Shown one piece after another: positions 8,114 to 16,234 of a DNA stretch of 64,000 nucleotides. Made by a program: the position numbers and the translations under genes. The notes beneath the pieces are model-generated. The model made no database searches and was not told the origin of the DNA. It worked only from the letters and a program-made list of their open reading frames with translations. Every line of letters begins with the position of its first letter. The stretch's first letter is position 1. Location of the stretch: assembly GCF_900187645.1 (NCBI RefSeq), contig NZ_FYEE01000004.1, positions 124,001-188,000 on the forward strand. Direction: 5' to 3'. Source of the stretch: Pseudomonas sp. Irchel 3E20. GTDB lineage: Bacteria; Pseudomonadota; Gammaproteobacteria; Pseudomonadales; Pseudomonadaceae.

Positions 8114-9424
8114 TCAGGCTGGCTTCCCCGTTTTTGAGGTAAGGCGCCTCAGGCCCTCTAATAGCGCAGTGAAATCTACTATCTGAATTTGACTCACAGT
8201 TCTCTTGTATCCCTCAAGGGCCGTCAGCGGAGCTTTGTTTTTTGGCAGAGTTCCCGCGATCACCACATATCTGGTCTTGCCTCCGTTAAACGTACGTGAA
8301 AACTCCAGCGTTTCATTCACAGCGGATTGGATCTGTGCTGAAGCGACCCATGATGTCGTCGCCGCTCCCATGCTTATTTTTGTGACTAAAGGCGTATCAG
8401 GGCTTTTGATTATCAGAACTAGCGCTGATTCAGAAGCTATAATAATACCTTCGTCACTACTGTTGGTGTCTCGCTTCCGGGAGCTCTTGCAGATTCCGCA
8501 AAACGGGTCTTTCAGAACTTCATGAATTAATTCTGTGTGCCTACTAATAAACGTCTTCCATGAGCTTGCATCTTCTTGGCTGGCCAACATGACTTCATAT
8601 TCGGATATCATATTATTTAGTATTGCCCTTTTGACGTGTGACCATAGGCGCCAAGCCTGCTCGGGAGACGATGTTAATACTGGGAGCAGCACCTCATCCA
8701 GGTATGAAGGTCTTAGACTGTTTAAGACGAGCTCTTCTCTGAGGTCGGAGCTCGCTGGGTAGTCTGTGGCTCTGGTTTTCGAGACAACCTGAAGCTGGCT
8801 GGCTAGGGTCAAATCTCGCTTTGGTTTATTTATGTTTCGCAACCGGTGATCAAAAGAATTGCTGTAGTCATCTGCCAGTTTCGCCAAGACGCTCTCGGAA
8901 AGCCTAACTATTCGTTTGTTCTGGAATGTAGAACCTTCGAAGACAAGCTCTAAAGTTTTGATGCTTTTGGGCAAATTCAACATCGATAATGGAGCAATGA
9001 ATTTATTTTTTAGGCCGAGCCCGTGGTTGCAAAGATGAAAGAACCTAGGGTCGAACACCCATTCTATGAATGAAATGGCGTCTTCTGGCTCGCGAGGCGG
9101 CACGCTGGGAAACGGTTTAGGGGGGCGGTATCTGATGCAATTGATTGTCTTGTGGGTAGGTGTGAGGTAAAACTCAGAGGTGGCATCAGAGTTAACAGGC
9201 CAAGTATCGATCCGATCCTTATAAATTCTTGCCAACGTGTGCCATTCTTCAACTGGCTGGCTTTTTAGATAGCCATCTATATTTTTGAACGTCTGCATTC
9301 GCAGTTCTACAAATCGCTCGCCTTTCCGATAGCCCGACTGAGTGGCGAATCTCACAGGGTAGTTATTTGTCGATGAGTCGATTTTGGGCTTCCCTCGTCG
9401 CCCCCATTTTATATCGTTGGCCAT
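8114..9424 (-). CDS. Shedu-like (DUF4263-type) protein, probable defence factor
   Basis: A 436-residue protein. The N-terminal two thirds is not recognisable. The C-terminal part has an IIKSPDTPL segment, followed about 20 residues later by ASAQIQSAVNETLEFSR. This order resembles the Shedu (SduA) nuclease-like domain, where EIK-x-P-x-TPL is followed by an S-x-I-x-Q helix. The acidic residue normally two places before the lysine is isoleucine here, so catalytic competence is doubtful. A CGICKS pair of cysteines lies just before the domain. It is the last gene of a minus-strand series, 81 bases after a TPR protein and downstream of the Gabija-like pair. The assignment is by eye. Confidence 0.45.
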   Translation of the reverse strand: MANDIKWGRRGKPKIDSSTNNYPVRFATQSGYRKGERFVELRMQTFKNIDGYLKSQPVEEWHTLARIYKDRIDTWPVNSDATSEFYLTPTHKTINCIRYRPPKPFPSVPPREPEDAISFIEWVFDPRFFHLCNHGLGLKNKFIAPLSMLNLPKSIKTLELVFEGSTFQNKRIVRLSESVLAKLADDYSNSFDHRLRNINKPKRDLTLASQLQVVSKTRATDYPASSDLREELVLNSLRPSYLDEVLLPVLTSSPEQAWRLWSHVKRAILNNMISEYEVMLASQEDASSWKTFISRHTELIHEVLKDPFCGICKSSRKRDTNSSDEGIIIASESALVLIIKSPDTPLVTKISMGAATTSWVASAQIQSAVNETLEFSRTFNGGKTRYVVIAGTLPKNKAPLTALEGYKRTVSQIQIVDFTALLEGLRRLTSKTGKPA

Positions 9425-9505
9425 CGAATACCTCTGAAGCTATTTGCCAAGTCTGCTCAATAATTACAAACACCCTGCCCCTACAATCCTACACCGGCTG
9501 TCATT

Positions 9506-9964
9506 TTATGCGCTGATTGCCGAAGCCAACCTGCGCTTAACCCCAGTTTTTGGATTCAAGGCCAGCGCCTCCTCATAGACCTGGACTGCTTCGGGGTACT
9601 GGCCCAGTTGCTCGTGGGAAAGCCCCTGGACATTGAGCGCTGTGGGCTTCCATGCAGGGTTTTCATCTGCCCCGAGCGAGCGGGCACGCTGCAAAGCGGC
9701 CAAAACTTCGTGGGTGCGATCTTCTGTCAGGTCGCCCTCCCCTAAAATCCTTTCTGCCGCAAGAATGATGCAGTTGTAGCGGGATGAGTTGAGCTTGGCA
9801 TTGCCCAATGGTTCGGGATCTATGAATCGGCCATCGATGTCGTATCGGGAGCTTCCCATATCTGCGAAGACAACCATTGAGCTCCCCCGTGCCCTCGTCC
9901 ACTCTTCCACTTCGTAGCTTTCGAGCCATCCTGCCTCTGGAGTTAGGTGATCCAGGATCGTCAC
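9506..9964 (-). CDS. Small TPR-containing protein
   Basis: A 152-residue protein starting with GTG. The C-terminal half carries tetratricopeptide-type helices, clearest in GLSHEQLGQYPEAVQVYEEA followed by LALNPKTG. An additional helix pair precedes it. TPR proteins serve as scaffolds. It lies 126 bases downstream of the helicase of the Gabija-like pair on the same strand, and could be an accessory subunit or an independent gene. No enzymatic motif is visible. Confidence 0.55.
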   Translation of the reverse strand: MTILDHLTPEAGWLESYEVEEWTRARGSSMVVFADMGSSRYDIDGRFIDPEPLGNAKLNSSRYNCIILAAERILGEGDLTEDRTHEVLAALQRARSLGADENPAWKPTALNVQGLSHEQLGQYPEAVQVYEEALALNPKTGVKRRLASAISA

Positions 9965-10090
9965 CGCGCCTCACTCGGTGCTAAGCGCCTAGCCGCACGG
10001 TTGTCGTGGATCATGCCACCTTGCGGTGTCTTGACCCTGTGGAGCGCTTCCCTATAGCGATTAACGCTTGGATCGCCCCCACTTAATCAT

Positions 10091-11884
10091 CTACGGGAGC
10101 TCGAATCCCAGGCCCTCAAGCACCAGCCGATCTTCAGCCTTTAATTTTTTCACTGCCCAAATCAGCACATGCTTCGGCCGCGAGCTCGCCACGTAGGCAA
10201 ATCTCGCAGCTTCGGAAGTCCGGTCACGCAGCCAGTCCTTCCAGTGCGACTGATGCACGCCTGGTTTCTGTGACGATACAACCACGGTCACGTCGTGTGT
10301 TTCACCCTTGACCCCGTGAATGGTCTCGAAACGCAGGCAGTCACGTTGGGTGGCTACATCTGGTACCCCGGCCAACCTTTCGGAGATCAACATCTTCCCC
10401 TGCCCAGAACGGGCTCGCAAATGAAGGCCTCTCAGCCCGTCTAAATGCTCACGCACCTCTACAGGCACAAATGTTTGATCTGGTAGCTTTCCAAGCGCAA
10501 TTTTTGCTGCCCGGGCCCAGTTCGACCAGGTCTGATTATCATCTCCTATGCCGTGTTCCACTAAGAACTGGAGTCCGTCGTGAAGGAATATACGCCAAGC
10601 CAGTTTTGACTCAATATCCATAGGGCAGTAAGGGCCTGCTTTCGTCACCTGCAGTTCTAGCCGGGCCGCCAGCCACTTACCGAATGTTTCCAGGCACTGC
10701 GCTATGTCCGTCAACCTACCTGCTTTGAGGTTTATGCAGGCCAGCGCCAGCAGCTCGATGCCCTCGAAAGCTCTACCAGTACGTAAGCGCTGGAGTGTTG
10801 CATGTCCGCGCGCGACGACCACCACCTTGTGATGTATCAGGCTCATTTCCCGAATGGCTGGAAGCACCTCCGACGGGCAGTTTTGATACTCGACGACTGT
10901 TGGCATTACGGAAGCAATACGAGGATTTCCCACCACACGGTCGGATTGAAGAATGTTGGAACACACATCTACGATGGCTTGGCCGCTTCGCCAATTTTCG
11001 TTGAGGACGTACTCCTCAAAGCCAAGCTCCTCCATGCGCCGACGCACGTGTGCAGGATTCGATTTTCTGAAACCATAAATTGACTGGTTAAGGTCACCTA
11101 CAAAATGGAATTTCACGCCTAGTAGGCTCAGCCTTTTGACAATCAGAAGCTGCTCTGCCGACAAGTCTTGGCACTCATCGACGATCACCAACGGGAATCG
11201 GCGTGCGATACGCGAGAAGTAATCTTTGAATTTTTCTTCTTGCATCCCCACTAAAGCGAGGATATCGATGTCACCGTAGGTCGCAAAGCCAGCGGCCCAA
11301 AGCCGTTTTTTGGTCGACAACAGTGCCTTCTGGTCGGCCTCGCCCTGTTGGGCGAGGTTGGCTTCGTTATCCCACTTCCGGTCTTTGGTCGAAAAGACAT
11401 AGCGTTTGGATTCTTTATCGTAGTTGTATCGACAAGCTGATACGGTGCGTCCACAGATCTTGATGCGCGTGTGGTAGATATCAGCTGACTTGTCGATGAT
11501 CCGTATGCGGAAGTCGCCGTCCCGGCCTTGAAAGCCCGTGATCTCGCTGGCGATACTCGACAGCAGGTGTGTGAGCACGAAGCTATCGAAGGTGGAGATG
11601 TAGTGCGGCAGGCCCAATGGCTCGCGGAGGTACTTATAAACCCTGCTCTGGAGCTCTTCCGTAGCACTATTGAGAAAGGTGAGTAAAGCGATACCAGAAG
11701 GGTGATGCTTCCACTCTTGGATGATCTTGCATACTTTTGCGGCCACGACCTCTGTTTTGCCGCTACCGGGACAGGCTCTCAGGTACACGTGTCTATCCAG
11801 CGGCGCATCAATGTATCTCTGCTGCTGGTCGGTGAACTCGATGTCGGCTGCACCCGCTTGAGCAGCCTTATCCTGCGCCGCCAT
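10091..11884 (-). CDS. gajB: UvrD-like helicase of a Gabija-type pair (GajB-like)
   Basis: A 597-residue superfamily 1 helicase. Motif I is CPGSGKT (residues 38-44), motif II VDECQD (about 235-240), motif III GDLNQSIYGFR (263-273), and a late segment ETIHGVKGE corresponds to motif V. The start at 11884 overlaps the stop of the OLD nuclease gene (TAATG), so the two are translationally coupled. An OLD/TOPRIM ATPase coupled to a UvrD-type helicase is the gene arrangement of the Gabija anti-phage system, in which the pair forms a complex that degrades DNA. The symbol is given on arrangement and motifs. The protein is longer than the model GajB of about 490 residues. Confidence 0.8.
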   Translation of the reverse strand: MAAQDKAAQAGAADIEFTDQQQRYIDAPLDRHVYLRACPGSGKTEVVAAKVCKIIQEWKHHPSGIALLTFLNSATEELQSRVYKYLREPLGLPHYISTFDSFVLTHLLSSIASEITGFQGRDGDFRIRIIDKSADIYHTRIKICGRTVSACRYNYDKESKRYVFSTKDRKWDNEANLAQQGEADQKALLSTKKRLWAAGFATYGDIDILALVGMQEEKFKDYFSRIARRFPLVIVDECQDLSAEQLLIVKRLSLLGVKFHFVGDLNQSIYGFRKSNPAHVRRRMEELGFEEYVLNENWRSGQAIVDVCSNILQSDRVVGNPRIASVMPTVVEYQNCPSEVLPAIREMSLIHHKVVVVARGHATLQRLRTGRAFEGIELLALACINLKAGRLTDIAQCLETFGKWLAARLELQVTKAGPYCPMDIESKLAWRIFLHDGLQFLVEHGIGDDNQTWSNWARAAKIALGKLPDQTFVPVEVREHLDGLRGLHLRARSGQGKMLISERLAGVPDVATQRDCLRFETIHGVKGETHDVTVVVSSQKPGVHQSHWKDWLRDRTSEAARFAYVASSRPKHVLIWAVKKLKAEDRLVLEGLGFELP

Positions 11885-13785
11885 TAGGCCGCACCCTCTT
11901 CCAGACCGCACGCCCAGAGGATTGCCTGGCGGATGTACACCGGCACCACGAAGCCGGCCCCATTTGCCTCAAGTACATCCGCGAAGGCTTGGGCGTATAT
12001 ACCCTTGCCAATGTCATCGGAGTCAATGCGACCCAGTAGTGCGCCGGCGTAAGGCGCCCGCTGGGCGGACGTCATGGCAGCAAAGTCGAGTTTCGCGTCT
12101 GCCTTTAAACCTTTTACCACCGTTCCATCCTGGGCCTCCCAGAGCCCAGCTGCGATAATCAGCATCGTCTTGAGATTGTCGCCTTCCATTGCGATGTCGT
12201 ACTCGAAGGTTTTGTATTTTCCCGCAAAGAGGCGAGCGAACTCTGATAGGCCGATGTGCTTCTGCAATTCCAGCGCCGGGTTGTTGCCTACAATGCAGTT
12301 GTCTGCATGGGGCAAAAATGGAACACTCTTTTGACCGCCCGCGCCGTCGTCCTCAATCACAGACTTTGGAGGATCGTTGTCAGTCAGTCCTGAGCACCTG
12401 ATAGGGATATTCTCACCTTGATGCTCAGCTCTGACGTCGCAGAACAGCTGCATAAAGTGGTTGAAATAAATTCCGCCCAGGTTGATGACAGACACACCGT
12501 AGTCGTCCAGGGAGTTCCGTCCCTCGCCGAATGGCTGCAGCGCGATTTTGGCGAGTGCCGGTAAGACCATCGCCTCCGCTATGCCCTCCACTAGGATTGT
12601 GCCCTTGGCGAACAGCAGGTTCGACTTTGTTGCGTCAAGCCATCTGTCCACAAATTGTCGGCTCTGCCTGGGCAGGCCGCAGTTCCTGAGGGGCACTGCC
12701 TTGGGGAGGCTCAGGTTGGACAGGTGAATAACGTGATCTACAGATACTGCAGCGGTGATCACAGTCGAGTGGGTGGTTATGATCACCTGCATTCCGCGAG
12801 CCTCAGCAGCCTTCTTAAGGTGCCGAAGGAGCCGGAGCTGAAGCTGGGGATGAAGATGCGCCTCCGGCTCCTCGATCAACAGCAGGCGCAGGTACGTTTT
12901 CTCGCCCTGCCCCTCATCGGCTTCGTAGGTCAGCTCTGCCAGAATGGAAGCGATGTATAGCAGGTTGTTGAAGCCTAGGCTGTTTTCTTCCAGCGCCCGA
13001 AATTGTGCAGCATCAGCCTTGCTCAAGTCTGGAAAGTACAGGAGCCTCAGACCTTCCACGATTCGGGAGAAGCTCACTTCCGAAAACTGAATCATTGTGC
13101 CCTGAGATAGATGAGCGCCCAGGGCAGCTTTTAGGCTTTCACCAATTCGCTGGTTGGCAGCTTTGATAGCAAATTGGTCGCTCTCTGATAGCTGGCGATT
13201 GAAGTCCCCAACATGTTGCTCCAGTGGATGCAGCACCCGCGCCTTTCTGGCGGCTTCTATGTCTTTACGGCAGAGCGCTTTTAACAGGCGCGCGAGGCGA
13301 GACTGGCGCCCTTCTCTCAGCTTAGTTTCAGCGTCGCGTAAGGGCGGTAGGTATACGCAGTGGACATAGTCTAATTTCTCGGTTTCAAACGCTTTGGTGT
13401 ACTCGTGGCCACCGTACGTATGGTGTTTGAACCTACCACGAGACTCCTGGTTCAGGGCCGTGAACGTGAGTTTTGCCTCGGGATGGTTGCCGCACCAAGT
13501 GTCAAACGCAATCACATCGTTCTTGTCGAGATCGGAGAAGGTCGCCTGAATTTTGATCTCTTCAGCCGCGACATCATCCTTGCCAAATCCCCTGTAGAAA
13601 TCGCGCTCGCTGATAATTCGTTTGCCCGACTCAGAGTCATTGAAGAGCTGACGTATCGCGCTGACGACACCAGTCTTACCGGCCCCGTTTTCGCCGACCA
13701 GGACGTTCAGGCCGTCATGTAGCTCGATCGAGAACACCTCCCCAAAGCACTTGAAGCCCCGAACGTCCAGCGTACGTAAATACAT
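11884..13785 (-). CDS. gajA: OLD-family ATPase/TOPRIM nuclease of a Gabija-type pair (GajA-like)
   Basis: A 633-residue protein with an ABC-type ATPase: Walker A GENGAGKT (31-38) and Walker B LLLIEEPEAHLH (about 301-312). A C-terminal TOPRIM nuclease follows, with TILVEG (glutamate at about 400) and LTDNDPP (aspartates at about 469-471). This is the overlapping-lysogenisation-defect (OLD) family. The ATG at 13785 is chosen because GAAGAAGGG lies about 6 bases upstream and because MYLRTLDVRGFKCF is the usual OLD start; a longer frame begins with TTG at 13848. Coupled to the UvrD-like gene, it forms a Gabija-type defence module. It begins 102 bases downstream of the peptide-modification operon on the same strand. 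Confidence 0.85.
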   Translation of the reverse strand: MYLRTLDVRGFKCFGEVFSIELHDGLNVLVGENGAGKTGVVSAIRQLFNDSESGKRIISERDFYRGFGKDDVAAEEIKIQATFSDLDKNDVIAFDTWCGNHPEAKLTFTALNQESRGRFKHHTYGGHEYTKAFETEKLDYVHCVYLPPLRDAETKLREGRQSRLARLLKALCRKDIEAARKARVLHPLEQHVGDFNRQLSESDQFAIKAANQRIGESLKAALGAHLSQGTMIQFSEVSFSRIVEGLRLLYFPDLSKADAAQFRALEENSLGFNNLLYIASILAELTYEADEGQGEKTYLRLLLIEEPEAHLHPQLQLRLLRHLKKAAEARGMQVIITTHSTVITAAVSVDHVIHLSNLSLPKAVPLRNCGLPRQSRQFVDRWLDATKSNLLFAKGTILVEGIAEAMVLPALAKIALQPFGEGRNSLDDYGVSVINLGGIYFNHFMQLFCDVRAEHQGENIPIRCSGLTDNDPPKSVIEDDGAGGQKSVPFLPHADNCIVGNNPALELQKHIGLSEFARLFAGKYKTFEYDIAMEGDNLKTMLIIAAGLWEAQDGTVVKGLKADAKLDFAAMTSAQRAPYAGALLGRIDSDDIGKGIYAQAFADVLEANGAGFVVPVYIRQAILWACGLEEGAA

Positions 13786-13887
13786 GAGCATCCCTTCTTC
13801 ATAAATTGCTAGATAGCCGGATTTGAGCCGCGCCACCTGTACTATCAAATTGACATAGAGCCAGCTGTGCTCGTTTGCCGAGCTTGG

Positions 13888-14562
13888 TCAGCTAAAGCAC
13901 ATCATCAGCGGTCGTCTCACCTCAGGTGCCATCAGCTTGGCGATCTCTTCTACAACCCATGCCGCGCAAGGCCACAGTGCCTGTACAGCCAGCAGCACGG
14001 TAAAAACGAAAAACGCTCGCAAAAGGTAGTCATGCGCCAGCTTGATATGGCTCACCTTGGCGTTGTTGCCCGGGTAGTTTTCGATGACTTTGATAGCGAT
14101 AGACTTGGCCAAGCTCGCGGCAGGTTGTTGTGTGCTCCAGCAACGCGAAATGTCACCGGCCCCCACTGTGTGGGCATTGCTCACGCGCAGTACGCAGAAC
14201 GCGCTGTACCCCGCTCGAAGGACATACGCCACGGCAAGCGCAAACACCGCCAGCGACAGGGCGCCAAGGGCTTTACTGGTCTTGTCGCTCCAAAGGGTCG
14301 GCAATAACGACACCAATACCGGGATGAGTGCGGTTACTGCCGCAAGATAGACCCCTGCTTTGGTGTCAGCACCCCTACGACGCTCCTGTTCGGCGTCGTA
14401 CATCCGGCGCGCCTCTTCCAACGCTATTTCGCTCTGCAGATCCCAATTGCCGTTGTTGACGGATGCTTTCCACCCGGCGCGCATTTGGTCATTTGCCACA
14501 ACCTGTTCAGGCGTAGGAGGAGCCAGGGTCGGCCAAAACAACTCCTTATCAAAGCGGGGCAT
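13888..14562 (-). CDS. Three-helix membrane protein coupled to the ATP-grasp ligase
   Basis: A 224-residue protein. A cytoplasmic N-terminal helix rich in charge (ALEEARRMYDAEQERRRG) leads into a hydrophobic segment at 71-91. A second lies at about 99-119 and a third at about 180-204, with a 60-residue soluble helix-rich part between the second and third. The layout, including the GADTKAG start of the first membrane helix, recalls SLATT and Pycsar-type membrane effectors, but the match is weak. Its start overlaps the end of the ATP-grasp gene by 14 bases, so it belongs to the peptide operon. Possible roles are exporter, immunity protein or membrane effector; nothing in the sequence decides. 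Confidence 0.75.
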   Translation of the reverse strand: MPRFDKELFWPTLAPPTPEQVVANDQMRAGWKASVNNGNWDLQSEIALEEARRMYDAEQERRRGADTKAGVYLAAVTALIPVLVSLLPTLWSDKTSKALGALSLAVFALAVAYVLRAGYSAFCVLRVSNAHTVGAGDISRCWSTQQPAASLAKSIAIKVIENYPGNNAKVSHIKLAHDYLLRAFFVFTVLLAVQALWPCAAWVVEEIAKLMAPEVRRPLMMCFS

Positions 14563-15508
14563 TTCGGATCATCTCCAGCTCATCAACGATTGCCGCAGCA
14601 ATTGGGTATCCGGTTTGATTTTCGATCCAGGCCCACTGACCGTTTGGATTGATCTCCAAAAACCACAGCTTTTCGTCTGTGTCGCACACCAGATCAATAG
14701 CGCCATACCGCAGGTTCAGACGGTGTACCAACTCTCGACATTGAGCAGCCACTTGATCGGGCAAGCTGATGGCCTCGTGGCGTAAGTCAGGGCGGCTACC
14801 CCGTCGCCAGTCAACTTCGGTTTCTTCGTTATCCTGAGACCAGATGGCAGTGGCGAACACCTGAGCGCCAACGACCGTGACGCGAACATCATATTTTTTT
14901 GGCACTTCAGCCTGAATGATCAACGGGGCAAGGCCAAGGGCAGGCGCATCTGCTTCGGTCAATGGCTGCAGCCGTGAGGTGAACATCACCTTCTCCAGCG
15001 CGCCCGGCAATACCGCTTGCCGCAGAGGCTTCCCAACAGCCCTTCCCTCTGCCGTCAGTAACTCGGCGGGCTCCAACTGGTTCGTTATGGCAGTATCCGG
15101 GATATTGAAACCGAGGTGCCGCGCAATCAGGAGCTGTCGCGGTTTATCCTCAGCCAGAAAGATCTGAGTAGGGTCACTGAACCAGCAACCCTCCAATCGG
15201 AAATAGAGACTCTTCAGGAAGCTGCTCCATTCCGCCTCAATGTAGGCACGCTCACCCGCATCCAGGACTGCCTCAGGTGCTTGTGGCGCGCCAGGCCTGC
15301 GAAAATAGGCAGCAGTAACGTCACGCCCTGTAATTCGTTTCCCTTCCAGCTCAATTGCCCAATCATCCATGGCACTCACGCCCAACGTGCTTCGAGATAG
15401 AGGGAGCAGTTCAGTGTTGAGCCTGAAATAAGGCAAGCCCCGCCGTTGGAGCTTTGCGACGACGAAGTCCATCGTTATGTCGCGGCGATTAGTGACCAGC
15501 AGAAACAT
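14549..15508 (-). CDS. ATP-grasp peptide ligase, MvdD/MvdC type (graspetide macrocyclase)
   Basis: A 319-residue ATP-grasp enzyme of the family that joins acidic side chains to Thr/Ser or Lys side chains in a ribosomal peptide, forming omega-ester or omega-amide rings. The start MFLLVTNRRDIT at 15508 is the usual family start; a longer frame from TTG at 15523 overlaps the precursor stop. Visible features are AEDKPRQL near the middle, the substrate/ATP segment KKYDVRVTVVG, IDLVCD, and the metal-binding LEINPNGQW near the end. It lies directly after the precursor gene (11 bases between stop and ATG) and overlaps the membrane protein gene. All three form a compact minus-strand operon. Confidence 0.88.
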   Translation of the reverse strand: MFLLVTNRRDITMDFVVAKLQRRGLPYFRLNTELLPLSRSTLGVSAMDDWAIELEGKRITGRDVTAAYFRRPGAPQAPEAVLDAGERAYIEAEWSSFLKSLYFRLEGCWFSDPTQIFLAEDKPRQLLIARHLGFNIPDTAITNQLEPAELLTAEGRAVGKPLRQAVLPGALEKVMFTSRLQPLTEADAPALGLAPLIIQAEVPKKYDVRVTVVGAQVFATAIWSQDNEETEVDWRRGSRPDLRHEAISLPDQVAAQCRELVHRLNLRYGAIDLVCDTDEKLWFLEINPNGQWAWIENQTGYPIAAAIVDELEMIRNAPL

Positions 15509-15519
15509 AGTGGAAAGCC

Positions 15520-15987
15520 TCAATCCAGGTAAAAACGCTCGTCGAGGCCGAATTGCATATCCCCTGGATCGTCGTGCTCAAGCTCTGCCTCGGTTTTGGT
15601 CATCAGCTCCAGCATGGCGTAGCAGTCACCCGGGTCATCTTCTTCGATCACCGTATCGGTCTTGGTCATCAGTTGGAGCAGATGAGAGGCCTGCCCATTG
15701 GAGGTGAGATCGTCGTCACTTTCGGGCTTGGAGTATGTTTTTGTGAGCGTTTCGAGCGTCACGAACGAGTCGTCATCCTCTTCACTATTGACTTTCGTCT
15801 TGGTGAGAAGCTCGTCCAGCGCTCCACGAGCAATAATGGGCTGAGTACCATTAGGTGTCTCAACGACCCACATATCGTGCTGAGTCGAGTAATACCCTGG
15901 CAGATTGTCGGTACCTGTTCTCGGCACAGCGTTTCTTGCGAGCAGGGGTGAAACTACCTTACATGCGGGGATGGAGGCTGTGGGCAT
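15520..15987 (-). CDS. Multi-core graspetide precursor peptide (four TKT-x4-E-x-DD repeats)
   Basis: A 155-residue protein, acidic towards the C-terminus. Residues 14-18 (PLLAR) resemble the PFFAR leader motif bound by microviridin-type ATP-grasp ligases. The C-terminal half has four copies of one pattern: TKT followed by four variable residues, E, one residue, then DD. The threonine pairs are at 62/64, 82/84, 108/110 and 130/132, and the acidic blocks at 69-73, 89-93, 115-118 and 137-140. Threonines as ester donors and E/D as acceptors fit omega-ester rings. The ATG at 15987 has AGGAG about 10 bases upstream. The ligase gene follows at once. Ring pattern, ring number and processing site are not deducible. 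Confidence 0.82.
   Translation of the reverse strand: MPTASIPACKVVSPLLARNAVPRTGTDNLPGYYSTQHDMWVVETPNGTQPIIARGALDELLTKTKVNSEEDDDSFVTLETLTKTYSKPESDDDLTSNGQASHLLQLMTKTDTVIEEDDPGDCYAMLELMTKTEAELEHDDPGDMQFGLDERFYLD
15559..15807 (-). repeat. Four diverged core repeats inside the graspetide precursor
   Basis: Codes for residues 61-143 of the precursor. Each unit opens with [LM]TKT and closes with E-x-DD followed by D or P. Spacing between successive TKT motifs is 20, 26 and 22 residues, while the internal spacing from TKT to the acidic block is the same in all four units. Constant internal spacing with variable linkers is what selection on the ring motif would produce. Confidence 0.8.
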
Positions 15988-16019
15988 TACGCTGAACTCC
16001 TGTATGGCGATGTGCCAAC

Positions 16020-16048
16020 ATATTACGGAGAACTGAGCGGTTCGTCAT
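16020..16048 (-). promoter_or_regulatory. Candidate sigma-70 promoter of the graspetide operon
   Basis: On the minus strand ATGACG and TAATAT are separated by 17 bases. The -10 box ends about 32 bases before the precursor ATG. The -35 box is imperfect. If real, the peptide operon has its own promoter and does not depend on the nitroreductase gene upstream. Confidence 0.35.
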
Positions 16049-16234
16049 GTTCGTACCTGCAGAGCACCATTGGGCCAGTATGTAGCGCCCCTTCGCAGCC
16101 CCGATACTCCATAAAACCCTTCACGCCCCGTTCTTTGTCGTTGCGGCGCTGAGGTAGTGCAGGTCTGTCACGGCGGTATAGTTCCCCCAATGCGCAGCTG
16201 AAGTAGGGCTGCACATTCGCGGGGAGGCAAAGCA

